DNA of 64,000 nt from Strongylocentrotus purpuratus (GCF_000002235.5 NW_022145612.1:19110360-19174359), one strand, 5' to 3'; counted from the first letter of the stretch, positions 1 to 11,475 are shown. Program-made: numbers and translations. Notes: generated from the letters alone by a model not told the origin.

Positions 1-79
1 CTGACCCGATTGTGGACATTGTGCCGCATTCATTGCATCGCCCGCAGTTCCAATGAAAGAAGTGAAGTTTCCCCGATAG
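1..79 (-). CDS. Gene 1 exon 6 (partial): C-terminal part of fibrinogen-related domain
   Basis: After AG at 81-80 the frame reads YRGNFTSFIGTAGDAMN and continues to the window edge with no stop. The GTAGDAM motif is conserved in FReDs just before the Ca2+-binding loop. The phase (2) matches exon 5 exactly. The pyrimidine tract is weak, but domain continuity makes the border convincing. Confidence 0.85.
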
Positions 80-3000
80 CTTCATTAAACAAAATGATAT
101 ATAATTACATCGATAAATAAAATAAAGATAAATAATTAAGATGAATAAAACTGATGGATTAAATACATGAATAAATAAAACATAAATAAATAAGACATAA
201 ATAAATAATACTTTAATTAATTTAATAATAGATAAAGATAAGACTGTAGTATCTGATCAGAATTACCTTTCATCCAATCGAAATTTGGCGACAATGATTA
301 TACAGCAAGATTTTTTTTCAGAATGAACAGAACACGAGTACAGAGTCATACCAATTAAAATATCAACATTTTTGAGAAAAACTATAGGCATATAAGTCTG
401 GAAACGCTATAACTACTTTTTTAAGATTAAAAATTAAAACTTACCCTTGGCTAGCATTCGCTAAAAAGAAGTCATACGAAGCAAACACAGTTAGGTCGTC
501 TCTTGAATTGTATACCTTGGTCAAAGTCATGTCCATCCTCAGTCGAACAGGAAAGGGTCCCAAGTCAAGGATTCGATCCAATCCTATCCAGTGGTCATTG
601 AAAGGGATGCCAAAACCAATAGCATAATCCATTATATTCCAAGGCCGAAAATGGAAGAATCCATGTTTCTGATAGTTTTGCTGTAAACAGATTTTTTTTT
701 TTTTAAATAAACCGGGAAGAAAAAAAAAAAATCGTTATTCTTACCCCCAACTTTTTTCTTATAAATGCTTCCTGGGAGAAATTTTAATTATTTTAACATA
801 TTTGTGGCTTACACCCAGTAAATAAGATCGATTGATCGATCTGTAGATGCAGGTTCAAGTCCCGCTGGTTCCAATATTTGTTCTGACTTGTTTTTTTCAA
901 TACAGATCGATCAATCGATCTTATTTACTGGGTGTAAGCCACAAATATGTTCAAATAATTACCCCAACTTGTCTTGATGAAGATACAGTATACTTTTGGA
1001 GGCTCCAGGTACAGTACATCAAGCCCATAACTTGGGAGGGGAAATGAACACCACATTCCTCGAAGTCATTTCGCAAATAATTCGTCTTTTTAAATGGGAA
1101 AATCTTGATTTATTCAAAGGAAAAGTCCATCTCCAGGTTTATCGTAAAATCGAAACTGACTGGGAATTTCAACGGCTAAATAAAAATTTCAAATTATGTC
1201 AAGATATTGAATTTTAGAGATAATAGTATTACATATTAGGCAGTTAAATGCTATTTTGTGATTGTGGAACTTCTGGTTTAGAATTTTCCAGGAATCTAAC
1301 TACATGTTAATTTTTCCATCATGCCGTTGAAATTGAGTTGATGACTTTTAAACCTATTGTTATAATGACCTTTGAGATAAATGGACTAAACAACGAAACA
1401 AGTCAACTAAAGCAGTAATTTTAATCATATTTTATGAGATGTTAAGAAGTTGAATTAAAAGTTGTTTCAAATATCATCTCTCATTAAACAAATTAGCTTC
1501 AAATATATTATTAATCAAAACGGGGTGGGAGGGAAATCAGTCAAAACCATGATGATACTTTCATTTACTGAAATGCACCATAAAATCAACTGACCAGATA
1601 CTTTCTGAAAATTATATGTAATACGTTTAACAATTTTGGAAGATTCCTTTTTTTCAATTTTTAATTAGACTGAATATTTTGCTTTTCGAAATAAGTAAAT
1701 TCATGCGTATTGCCAATATTTGTTCCCTTCGTGTGTTTGTTTGGGGGATCGGGGGAGATCAGAGATGTAATGATGGATGGGGATAACAAATTGTACAATT
1801 CTAGTTTTCATTAAACAGATACCTGAATGACCGTCCACCCTCCTCCGTCGGTTTCCATGTCACACTTGACTGGAAACAACTTGTCTCTCGGTTTGATTTC
1901 GTAGATACTTGTTTCATTGTAACCGGCGTCATAAAGCACTTTGCACGATGTCGCCCATTCGCAGTAAGCTCCTGTAAAACCGGCGCGGCAGGAGCATTTG
2001 AACTCGTTGCTTGGGTACGACAAGCAGGAGCCTCCATTATGGCAGAGATTCAAGGCACATACATCTTCACCTGGGTAGGGGATAAGTATGTAGAGGAGGG
2101 GAGCTAAGTTTAGAAGGCAGCACGTATCATATCTTATCATACCTCAGTCAGGCCGCCAAACAATACAATACAATACAATGAACATTTAGGGCGCCATTCC
2201 CATAAGGCTCAGAGCGCTAACATCAAATAATATTATTGGTCTTTACTACATGTAGTAATTAAAGGCTACAATTAGATATTCCATATAAAATATTAAATTC
2301 AATTGATTAAATTAAATAATTAAACATAGAGGAGAATTCATGTAAAGAGATGAGTTTTCAGAGCCTTCTTAAAAATATCGATAGAGGCAGATTGTCTGAT
2401 GGACATGGGGAGATTATTCCACCCTTTGGATGCTGCTACCGTGAAAGTCCTATCCCCGGCTTGGACACGTGTAATTGGATAATTTAGACGGAGGTTATCA
2501 TTTGAAGATCTGAGATTTCTGCTTGGTGTATATAAAGTTAAACAATTAGACAGGTAATTAGGAGCTAGGTGGTGCAATGATTTATAGACATATAAGAGTA
2601 ACTTAAAAATGATTCGCTGTTGAATTGGAAGCCAGTGAAGGGAATTAATTAATGGTTGAGCTGAATGACTTCTACAATGCCTCGAAGTGCTAGGAAACGG
2701 TTTGGATTCGGTTAAGTGATGCGACCAAGGTATTAATTGAGTAGGGATGGACAGAAACAGATTATATCCGCTTGATGTGGAACAATTCCACTCGATGCCA
2801 TTACATCGATATTTCTAACAACAAAAGAACGGACAAAACGATATAAGAATTATTATTATCTCCATTTCTTTTTAGCAACCAAAACTTTAGGTTGGATTTC
2901 AAATTACAAAATATATAAAAAAATACATGTAGATAGATAGACAGGTGGGCATAATGTACACATAGTCAAATAAACTGTGGAGTCCGGTTTACAAATATAT

Positions 3001-5916
3001 TTTTAAAAAAGATTTTGCTACAAAAACATTATCAAATATTTTTTTAAACAGTACCGTGAATATTCTTCACTGGGAAGAATGGCGAATAAATTTTATATCA
3101 AAGAAACGGGAACCCTTGAAATCGAGGGTGTTCTGAAGCAGATCAAAAAGGTCAAGCCCAACAAAGCCCCTGGACCAGATGGTATTTCATCATGGATGCT
3201 ACATTTGTGTGCAGAAGAAATCACTCCGGTGTTGACAGACATCTTTCAGCAATCTACGGACGAAGGAGATCTCCCATCTCAGTGGAGAGATGCCAATGTC
3301 TGTGCCATCTACAAAAAAGGGCCCAAGGAAGAACCTGCCAAGTGCCGGGGAGTTTCTCTAACAAGTGTGATCAGCAAGATATAAGAACATATCATTCACT
3401 CTCACATAATGAAACATCTAGAGGCCCATGGCATCTTGGCGGACAACCAACATGGTTTCAGGGCAAAACACTCTACAGTGACACAGTTGATCCTTACCAC
3501 CCATGACTTGACTAAAAATGTGGAGAATGGAGAGACAACCCACATGGCAATCCTTGACTTTGCCAAGGCGTTTGACAAGGTGACCCACGAAAGATTGATT
3601 GGGAAATTAGATAATCATGGAATTAGAGGTCCACTACTTCAGTGGCTGAGACATTTCCTCACAGCAAGGACATAGAAGGTAGTCTGCAATGGCACTTCAT
3701 CAAAACCTAAGAAAGTCTTGTCAGGCGTACCGCAAGGAACGGTACTCGGCCCACTGATGTTCTTGCTGTTCATCAATGACTTGCCAGACAATCTTCGCAG
3801 CACTGCCAGACTTTTCGCCGACTGTATCATCTATACAAACGGCAAGTCCAGAGAAGAATTTGATACCCTCCAAGAGGATCTCCACCAACTCGAAGCTTGG
3901 CAGAGCAAATGGGCCATGTCTTTCAACCCAGCTAAATATACGGTCATGAAGATCTCCAACAATCGGGACACACCGAATAGGAATTACACCTTCTGTGGTC
4001 AGCCACTTCAAGAAGTGTCTTCTTATCCCTACCTCGGTGTGGAAATCGACAACAAGCTGAGATGGGACACTCACTTCACGAAGCTCACCTCCAAAGCCAA
4101 CAAGGTGCTTGGCTTCCTAAGAAGAAACCTCTGGTTTTGTACCAAGGCCATCAAAGAGTCTGCAAACAAAACGCTGGTCAGACCCATCCTGGAGTACGCT
4201 AGTAGTTCATGGGACCCGTACCGCAAAGGGGACATCCTTCCCATCGAATCGATACAAAGGAAGGCAGCTAGATTCTGCATGAATGACTACAAGCAACTGA
4301 GCAGTGTTTCCCAAATGATCAAGGAGTTCGAGTGGGATTCACTGGAGAATCGAAGGAGGATTGCTAGACTTCAAACTCATGTACAAGATCATAAACGGAG
4401 AAGTGGGAAACAAGGCCGACACATACATTCAAACCAACATCAGAGGGGGAAGAACAACTAGAGGGAACAGCAAAAGAATCCAGAGGGTATTGATTAAGAA
4501 GGACGTGCACAAGTATTCATTCTTCAACAGGACAGCAGCAGAATGAAACCTACTTAAGGAGGAAACAGTTATGTCTACCTCCAGTGCAGTCTTCAAGCAG
4601 AAACTTCAAATGTGAAACACCTCTCCTTCCATAGCACAACCACGACCATACAAATCAAAACGTTGGTGAAGTACAGTTAAACCTTAATCTACCGACGCAA
4701 CCGAAACAGAAACAGAAACAGAAACAGATGTATATTGATTTAAACTAAATTATTTATAATATTCATTTATATTTAGACTATTTATTTGCCTACCACAGAC
4801 TAGGCCTACGCTTTGAGTGCTTTGCTCGAACGAATTGGCCGAAAACATCTGACATTCACAGATATCATTTTCATCTCCTTCGCAATCCAGGTGTATCATA
4901 AGCAATGGCGGTGAAGCTCCTGACGCTTGGGTATTCAGTTGAACTTTCTTGTTGGTGGCAACAATGTTGGGAAACCCGAGAGAGCGACAGACTACGGAGG
5001 CACTGTAGATGTCCCAGTATCGTCCGCTTACTGGTCGCCAAACACCTTGGTAGAAGATCTCCACGCGGCCTTCTCGCAAAGAGGGTCCACCAGTAAGACG
5101 TATCATTTCGGATGTTTCGTCAGTAGTAGATGCACCAGTATCTTGTTTGATTCAAGAAGAAGACAAAATGATTCAGAAAAATATGAAGGTAGATTTTGTT
5201 TTACAGCTTTAATCGTCAGTGATCCTTCTTTTTAAAGTCTATACCCAGCAATGTTACAGGAATATCTTTTTCTGGGGTTGATGTTTGTAATGTTCAAAAT
5301 AATGAAGCAATATATTATCAATTCTGTGGAAATATATCATATCCCAAAGTTATGGATACCTATAAAATGAGTCGTCAAACACTGAAAACTGCGATCGTTT
5401 TTATAATTTTGTCTTGTATTTTTTTGGTATGTGTGTCAGACCCTAATGTGCATCGATGTTTTGAACCATGGATAGGACTACTGCGGATCTACTGCGGATT
5501 AATACAAAAATATAATATTTCTTCAAACTTTTTTAGTGTTCATCGTCGTGACATTTAATTAGAACCTGGCTCTATTCCCCATAATGCGATTTGGTCAAGA
5601 CAAAATCATCACAGATGATAAAATAAACTCATAAAATAAGGTTTTCTCGTATATTTTGTCACTAAGGCTCAGTCTCACGTCTTTTTAGTTTTCAATTAAA
5701 TTCTTTTCATACTAATTCTTTTGCATTATTTGTGCTAAAAGGGAATATAACTGCCCAACGGGTATTTTTTACTTTCAATCTTTTAATCGTCTTTTAAATT
5801 TATTTGTAGGTTTACTTTATTTAAGTTAAGAAAGTTATATGTTTGTGATAGTAATTAATATGTACAGCGCCATGGGCGTCAGAGCCTGGCGGGTACCGGC
5901 GCTAAATAAATATCCA

Positions 5917-5949
<33 letters not shown>

Positions 5950-7087
5950 CCTTACTTACCACTAGTAACGCAGGAATAGCCCGTCTTGGTTTCTGCACAC
6001 CGCTCGTGCTGTTGGCATGGAGACGAAATACAAGCTCGCGACGAGAAGCATAATAAAAACACGGAGGTGGTATTCGTTATAACTTATATGGCCCTCCTAA
6101 TTTTGTAGATACGTGTCTTTCATCTCTTATAATAACAAGTATTAGGGGTTGATGAATATCAGGGGCGGATCCAGGAATGTCAGAACAGGGGTGGGAGCAA
6201 ACTTTTCCAGATATTTTCTTTGTTTTTCCCGAAAATGTGATCACATAAGAAATAGTCTTTTGGGGAATATAAAGTATTATCTCAGGGAAACTTTGACATT
6301 CAAGTTGACTAAAGAAATATAGGACTGAAGACTCATAGCTGATAATGTTGGCTAGGCGCTTGTTTTTCGGGTCGATAGTCCAGGAGTAGCCTATTGGTAG
6401 CAGAGACAAACGTGCTAGTCTTGCTGTTTAAATGTTTTAATGTCAAACTCGAAAAACAGTTTGGATGGGGGTAGGGGGCATGTTTTCTACCAATGAATTA
6501 AGACCAATTTATCATTATAATACAGTTTACAAAAATAGAGTTGAATTAGGTTTCTCTAAAGGATCAAAGTTGAATGTGAAGTATCATTACACAATCGAGT
6601 CAATATTCTTTTGATCAACATTGTTTCGCACAAGAAATAAGGGTAATACTTTGGGTGTGTGTGGGTGTGCGTACGCTCGTGTTTGATTTCACAGCCCTCA
6701 TATCAAAACGTTTGGAGCTAAATGGACCCTATTGGTATTAAGAAGAAAAAGCATCAGTCATATGCATATGCTCTGTGACACAAGAGATTATCTCTGTGGG
6801 GAGGTTATTTGCACTGACTTTAGGCGACACAGTAATTCTAAATCTGAATCATCTCACCAAAAACTTTCGCTTATGACTTATGTCTTATACTTACTTGGCT
6901 GTGTACACACTCGCTTCTTAGCAAACCCGTAGCCGGGAAATGCGCGGGTCAGGTCGTCTTCATATTTAGGCATCAGAGAAGAGTTTTCATCACACGAATC
7001 AATGCGCGCAGATTCTCGAATTTCTAAGCCAAATGCAACATGGTGATCTGCCAAGTATATTGTAAGAATGAGAAAAATTAATTTCAT
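1..7087 (-). CDS. Gene 1: secreted SRCR-EGF-fibrinogen-related protein, six exons seen, 3' end beyond window
   Basis: Spliced from six exons: 7087-6895, 6034-5960, 5141-4794, 2070-1823, 680-445 and 79-1. Intron phases 1, 1, 1, 0, 2 all join without a frame break, giving about 393 residues before the left edge. Order: signal peptide (about residues 1-20), a unique stretch, a Cys-rich EGF-like piece (about 64-89), a Thr/Ser linker, SRCR (about 100-205), EGF (about 206-243), then a fibrinogen-related domain (FReD) from about 246. Fibrinogen-related and SRCR proteins are typically extracellular recognition or lectin-like molecules; that role here is inference. No transmembrane segment is seen. 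LINE remnants fill the third intron. The rest of the FReD, including its usual Ca2+ and ligand pocket, lies outside the window. Confidence 0.85.
445..680 (-). CDS. Gene 1 exon 5: middle of fibrinogen-related domain
   Basis: A 236-bp exon, phase 0 to 2, acceptor ctgtttacag, donor GTAAGT. It encodes FRPWNIMDYAIGFG, then DHWIGLDRILDL, LRMDM and ASYDFFLANASQG. These match the FReD core (N-W-x-x-Y-x-x-GFG, FWLGLDxI, LRIDL, YxxFxV) in order. It joins in frame to exon 6 at a Gly codon. Confidence 0.88.
797..955. repeat. Short fold-back element with a tRNA-like B box in its loop
   Basis: Arms of about 49 bp (797-845 and 907-955) are inverted copies carrying TAAATAAGATCGATTGATCG. The loop holds GGTTCAAGTCCCGC, a good match to the Pol III B box and to a tRNA T arm. 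It lies in intron 4 of gene 1. No A box or cloverleaf is seen, so it is a hairpin or SINE-like repeat rather than a tRNA gene. Confidence 0.7.
956..1800. other. Intron 4 of gene 1, unremarkable
   Basis: AT-rich intron sequence. Short open frames here show no recognisable protein motif. Nothing further is supported. Confidence 0.5.
1823..2070 (-). CDS. Gene 1 exon 4: EGF domain and start of fibrinogen-related domain
   Basis: A 248-bp exon from a pyrimidine-rich acceptor (ctacccag) to CAG|GTATCT, phase 1 to 0. It encodes a full six-Cys EGF domain (DVCALNLCHNGGSC, then FKCSCRAGFTGAYC). The FReD start follows directly: TSCKVLYDAGYNETSIYEI, then VKCDMETDGGGWTVIQ. The CDM-x-TDGGGWTVIQ motif is the hallmark of fibrinogen C-terminal domains. 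Confidence 0.9.
2160..2720 (-). mobile_element. 3' end of a CR1/L2-type LINE
   Basis: On the minus strand the frame reads LHWLPIQQRIIFKLLLYVYK, then SLHHLAPNYL, YTPSRNLRSS, GWNNLPMSIR and KALKTHLFT. This is the typical end of CR1/L2-clade reverse transcriptase ORFs. The element ends in a repeated (ATTGT) tail at about 2163-2180. It is 5'-truncated and sits in intron 3 of gene 1. Confidence 0.8.
3010..4735 (+). mobile_element. 5'-truncated non-LTR retrotransposon (jockey/CR1-like) with decayed reverse transcriptase
   Basis: Reverse transcriptase blocks appear in order in one frame: NKAPGPDGISSWMLH, GFRAKHSTVTQLI, ILDFAKAFDKVTHERL, SGVPQGTVLGPLMF, LLFINDLP and LFADCIIY. Two in-frame stops (3382-3384 and 3673-3675) interrupt it. 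A frameshift near 4360-4400 moves the C-terminal part to another frame, where YKIINGEVGNKADTYIQ and FFNRTAAE follow, and a further stop follows TAAE. The catalytic F/YADD box reads FADC, consistent with loss of one Asp codon. A (GAAACA)n tail at about 4700-4727 marks the 3' end. The endonuclease is absent. It lies in intron 3 of gene 1, in opposite orientation. Confidence 0.88.
4794..5141 (-). CDS. Gene 1 exon 3: SRCR domain
   Basis: A 348-bp exon, phase 1-1. It begins with a Thr/Ser linker (TGASTTDETSE) and then shows the scavenger receptor cysteine-rich pattern: VRL-like IRLTGGPSLREGRVEIFY, GVWRPV, then VVCRSLGFP, HLDCEGDENDICEC and a terminal VGLVCG. Only five Cys are evident, and the usual Trp...Cys-x-His stretch before the end is altered, so the fold may have fewer disulfides than standard group A or B domains. 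One SRCR per exon with phase 1-1 borders is typical for the family. Confidence 0.85.
5160..5858. other. Intron 2 of gene 1, no recognised feature
   Basis: AT-rich sequence. I see no exon with matching phase and no clear repeat here. Confidence 0.5.
5860..5949 (+). repeat. Retroelement 3' tail with (TTA)n
   Basis: The stretch with GGCGGGTACCGGCGCTAAAT, followed by ten or so TTA repeats, looks like the 3' end of a short retroposon. A related GCGCT...(TTA)n tail occurs at about 23560-23622. The family is not identified. Confidence 0.5.
5960..6034 (-). CDS. Gene 1 exon 2: short Cys-rich EGF-like piece
   Basis: A 75-bp exon, phase 1 at both ends, between an AG acceptor at 6036-6035 and GTAAGT at 5959. 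With exon 1 it reads VCTQPTCISSPCQQHERC and later TGYSCVTS. The spacing resembles the first half of an EGF domain, but the last Cys pair is missing. Such short EGF-like pieces follow PAN/apple-type regions in some deuterostome proteins; that relation is inference. Confidence 0.65.
6150..6890. other. Intron 1 of gene 1 with a GGCGGATCCAGG repeat end
   Basis: GGGGCGGATCCAGGAATGTC at about 6163 matches the reverse complement of a repeat end at about 57590-57605 (GGATCCGCCACTG). This suggests a dispersed poly-G-associated repeat. The rest is plain AT-rich intron. Confidence 0.4.
6895..7087 (-). CDS. Gene 1 exon 1: signal peptide and N-terminal region
   Basis: ATG at 7087-7085 opens MKLIFLILTIYLADHHVAFG, a basic start followed by a hydrophobic core and a small-residue cleavage region, as in a signal peptide. 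An in-frame ATG at 7135 would add 16 polar residues, so the inner start is preferred. The exon ends at GCCAA before a strong GTAAGT donor (phase 1). The mature N terminus (LEIRESARIDSCDEN...) is not recognised. Confidence 0.75.
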
Positions 7088-7439
7088 AAAATCGACGGAT
7101 TGATTTTGATTGATAATCGATTGTGCTGTTGACACAGGAAGAGATTTTTTTTTCCTATTTTGAATATATGTGTCTATGATTTGCCTGCTAATTCTTTAAT
7201 TGTTATGACAGATAGGGGAAGTCCGATTCAAGAATAGATTGCATTCAATAGAAGCAGAACAATTATACAAATCGATCAATAAGAAACTTATGAAATTTTA
7301 ATGACTTGAAAAATAATGAAAAACCATGAAATCACTAGACAAATTGGCAACATCTTATAAGTTTGTGATGTCAATCCTCACAACTCACCAATCGTTTTGT
7401 TTATATTAAATAATGATATAAATTTCCCAGGTTTTTTTC

Positions 7440-8690
7440 TTCAAAATGGGAGACAAAGATGATCCTCGTAATTTTTGGCCCATATGTATTTTACCTTCCG
7501 TTTCCGAAATTCTTGAAAGGCTCGTATATGTAATTAACTTAAATCGTACATGAAAGAAAACGACATAATTTATTATGTGCCGAGCAATCCGGTTCTAGGA
7601 TTAGCATCTTTATTGAGAAACGTCTTTATTGAGAGTCAACAATAATTGGCTTTATACTGGAGTTGTGTTTATTGACCTGAAAAGGGCTTTTGACACTGTG
7701 GGCGTTAATATACTTTTAACTTAACTAGCCAGAATTGGTGTTTCAAAAGATGATTTTGCTATAAATTGAGAGTCATCTATGTAACCGATTAATGTGTACC
7801 TTTTATTGATTCTGCTTATGATCAAGTATTTTAAATATAGAGGATGGAAGATTTCAAGGGTCAATACTTGGCCCGAAATCATTTACAATTAATATCGGCG
7901 ATCCAGTGATAAAAGTAATGTACTTTAAATTGGATATATATAAATATATGCAGATGGCACTGTGATTTATTTTGCTGAAAAAAGAGTTTAATTGATATTG
8001 AAAGGAATACGATTCTTGCTCTAGGTAAAATTTACAGTTTGCTATGTCGTAATAAACCGAGCCTTAATGTTGAACAAATAATTGTGTATGCTATTTGAAA
8101 CCGGTTCTATGATATTTAAATGTAATCATTTCAATGTAAGTATATCAGGCAAACGAATTGCTCAAAGTAAAACAGTTAAATATCTTGTAATGGATCGTTA
8201 TTCCAAACATGATTAAAGTGAAATATTTATTTTGACAAAATGTGTAGGAAAATAACCACAGAAGTAAGGTTTTTATATAGCTCGCCTTCGGCATTGTATT
8301 ACTGAAACGAGTTTTGGATTATGCTGATATTGTACATGTATATGATTCAGCAAGCAAGACATACACAGACCGTCTATACAAATATACAAAACAGGACCGG
8401 TCGTATTCATTTTAAAAGTCATTCCTTTTAATCAATCACATTAATAATAATGACATTGATCTTAAATGAGAATGGAAATCCCTACAGTCCAGACGTTGTA
8501 TGCACTTAAATACGACGGTCTACAAATCATTGCATAGTTTGGCTCCTTCTTCTTTAGAGGAGTCTTTCAAATATTGTAATTACTGATACTGTCTGAGATC
8601 TCAAGGAAATGCATTGCTAGATATGTTTTGAGTTCGCTAGATTGTCTTCAATTTTACGACTAAAAGTGGAATTGCTATATAATATTTTAA
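7440..8690 (+). mobile_element. Old, heavily decayed LINE reverse transcriptase
   Basis: Reverse transcriptase blocks survive in order but in shifting frames: NFWPICILPSVSEILERLVY (7470s-7530s), GVVFIDLKRAFDTV (7660s), GRFQGSILGP (7850s), ADGTVIYFA (7950s), then LDYADIVHVYDSA and RRCMHLNTTVYKSLHSLAP near the end. Many stops and indels show it is far older than the LINE at 3.0-4.7 kb. CR1/jockey-like by motif order; the clade is uncertain. Confidence 0.8.
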
Positions 8691-8699
8691 ATGAAAATT

Positions 8700-9334
8700 C
8701 ACTTTTTATTTATTTATTTTGGACACCAATGAAGACAAGTTTTGCCATGTCAATAAAGTTGAATGGACTGTCCAGCCAGTCACTATATTCTTGATGTTAT
8801 ATGTACTTTTCCATTTGTGATGTATTGTTTTTATAATGTGGGCTTGAATATGAATATCATACCATATCCTCATAGCTTTACCCAGGATATTTTGATAGTG
8901 AAATATTTGCACATGCATACAAACACTGAAACAGAGTAAATATTTTTCTGTTAAAATCATGACAAAAATATTTTTAGATAAAATATATCATAAGATTTAA
9001 TAATTATGAATATGAAATATCATGAAAATAGTCTATATTTGAATTCATGATTATTTTTTTTTGTAAGCTTACATGCATGAAATAACGAGACACTGATGTG
9101 ATCATGATACTAATTTTCAATCTGTCAAGTACAATGCTTTATGACCGGGATTTATGTAGTCTCAAATCATTCAGATTAATTGAAATGTTATCAATGATCG
9201 AGAACAATAAGTTGTATGCGTTTAATGTTACAATGATATTATACATTACCTGCAATTATCAGTATCAAAAGGAATGCAGGAAATAATTGGAATATGCGAA
9301 CCTGCGAAAAGAAAATAGTTTTTTTGTATTGAGC
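8700..9334. other. Intergenic, AT-rich
   Basis: No gene or clear repeat is seen. Short open frames carry no recognised motif. Confidence 0.4.
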
Positions 9335-9338
9335 TTAA

Positions 9339-10226
9339 AGGGATAGGTTGAGTTCTGTTTTCAGACCGCAAATGCCTTCAAAGTGCATGGTTATTGCTCT
9401 TATTGTTATCTATGACATTTCTAGTGCCCTTTTAGAACTTAAAATTGCTATGAAGGTAATTTTTGAACCCAAAATGTGTGGAATTTAGCCAATATACGAT
9501 CATACCAATTCAGCTCCACTTTAAAGAAAAATACGGTTACCGTTAATTAATTGTTTAATTAAAAATAACAATACATGGGCCGGCTGATTGTGCGTATAGA
9601 CCAGTTCACGGTTAGCACATTACTGCAATGACCCCGAATATCCACAGATCTTAAAAACATGAAGAGGTCCCACTTTTTACATTTTGAAATAATCACTCCT
9701 ACAGCGATGGAGGTGCTATATAAATAGCCTTTGTTTCCCCTTTTCAAAGAATACTTCCACCTGTGTATCATGGATGGCACTGAATGTGCATGAATGAATA
9801 ATGTTACATAATTTTCATGAACACGTATCCTGTATTTCGTCTCCGTGTATTTCAAAATTTGTTCTGCAATGACCTTTATCTGCTCATGCTCAGACTGCAA
9901 CCGTGAACTGGCTTATTATAACCAACACGAAAATACCAACAAAAAAGCCAACATCAGCATTAGCTAAAATACGACGTAAAAAGGCGCTATTTCGTTTTTT
10001 CAACGGTTTTTTTAAATTATCTAATATTTGTAGTGGTACACAAGACTATATTAGAAATCGTTATATTTATGGATATTTCAGCCGTCTCTGAACCGATTTT
10101 CTTCAAACAAAGATGATTTTGTCATTTAGATTGTATGTTCTTTCAAATTTGACACTCAGTTTTTCATTATCTCACAAAAGAAAATATTTTGTGTAGCGCA
10201 CTCTGCAACAGAACTTAACTATCCCT
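9339..10226. mobile_element. TTAA-flanked non-autonomous DNA element (about 890 bp)
   Basis: TTAA at 9335-9338 and 10227-10230 bounds inverted ends AGGGATAGGTTGAGTTCTGTT and its near complement AACAGAACTTAACTATCCCT. TTAA target duplication is typical of piggyBac-type transposition. No transposase frame is evident. An internal part (about 9590-9790) is homologous, inverted, to 23935-24115. Confidence 0.65.
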
Positions 10227-10356
10227 TTAAATGATCACTAGCTATTTTCATAAAGCAAAACACTTTGTAAAGATTTAAGACGATTAAAACACACACTTCT
10301 ATCTTTGTAATAAATATGTTAGATTTTTCCTTCCGTTCATATTTCATTTTTTCTCT

Positions 10357-10505
10357 CTTCGTCTCTCTCTCTCTCTCTCTCTTTCTCTCTAACACACACA
10401 CTCTCTCCCTCCCGAAACATGCCTCTATGACGTATCAGTTTCCCTTCTTTATCTATCTCTATCGCTCTCTCTCTCTCTCCCTCTATCTCTCTCTCTCTCT
10501 TTCTT
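10357..10505. repeat. CT-rich microsatellite
   Basis: Nearly pure (CT)n runs, interrupted at about 10390-10460 by CACACA and unique sequence. They give rise to spurious Ser/Leu open frames. Confidence 0.9.
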
Positions 10506-10564
10506 TTGCGGACAATCACTCCAAAAATCTGCACCATCTCCTCGCTGACACATTTAAATTATAA

Positions 10565-11395
10565 AGGTATGAAAATATACAATACCTATTTTGCAAGAAA
10601 ATGTATGATTATTCTGGGGTTGAAATTCCCTGAATATCTCTCATAATGAAAAAGATCAATATGAGGTCCCAATGCTCAAACTATCATCGAAATTTGAAGA
10701 AAGCAAAATAATGCTGAAAATTCATATATGTTACCAATTTTGAACGTCACGTTTCGATAAACCAACTTCAAAGACAAAAGATTGGAATGAAACTTGCAAC
10801 GATAAGGAGTACGATATTTCACAATGTTATTAAATGAGAGAATATTCATAAGTACTATTGGTTGTTTGATTTTTTTTAATTTAAATTGCGAATGGTAATT
10901 GAGATCGTTAAAAGAGATTTGGCGTTAAACAGATTAAAAAAAATAATTAAGGTATTCTAATAATAAAAATACATGGCATACTTACCATTTGACTTGCTAG
11001 TGCATTCATTTCGAATAAATAATTTCCATGCCCATCGACACAGTCAGGCACTTTTTTAGCACTGTTCATTCCCCGAGATGCAAGAATGAAAGTGATGAGG
11101 CTCAAAGATGTGGGCTCGTTTTCTATCTGCCAATTTTTAAAAAATATCACGGACAACTAGAGCAGTTTCATACGTGTACGTGTTTACTTCAGCAAGTTCT
11201 CACTATTTTATAAAAGGACTCATAAATATTAAATAGCTCCTCCCCCACACACACTCCCCTTTTTCAGTCCGAATTATCATAATATAAACAAAGTGTCACG
11301 GAGAACTATAACTTTTTGATGGATGTACGTGTTTATTTTTGCGAGTTCGCTTTATTGTATAACGCGAGTGGCAAGTAAAGATTAGTAGCATAGGC
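10565..11395. other. Intergenic with a diverged local duplication
   Basis: The stretches at about 11145-11215 and 11296-11375 resemble each other: TCACGG, then GTACGTGTTTA, then AGTTC. This suggests an old local duplication. Nothing coding is seen. Confidence 0.4.
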
Positions 11396-11475
11396 GCCGG
11401 AAGTGGGGGGTGGGGGGGGGGGCAAAACGCATTTTGCCCCCCCCCCCAAAAAAAAGGCCCCTTCCCTCCAAAAAA
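11396..11475. repeat. Poly-G/poly-C rich repeat fragment
   Basis: GCGCCGGAAGTGGGG followed by long G then C runs resembles the edge of the dispersed poly-G element better preserved at 35.7 and 51.7 kb. Confidence 0.45.

Noticed and set aside
848-880. tRNA gene
   Set aside because: Only a T-arm/B-box-like sequence is present; no acceptor, D or anticodon stems fold around it.
5352-5558. Short frame with a hydrophobic start (MDTYKMSRQTLKTAIVFI...)
   Set aside because: It looks like a signal anchor but lies in a gene 1 intron on the opposite strand, with no further exon or homologous motif.
9559-9900. Open frame of 113 codons inside the TTAA element
   Set aside because: The homologous copy at 23.9-24.1 kb shows no conserved frame, and no transposase motif is visible.
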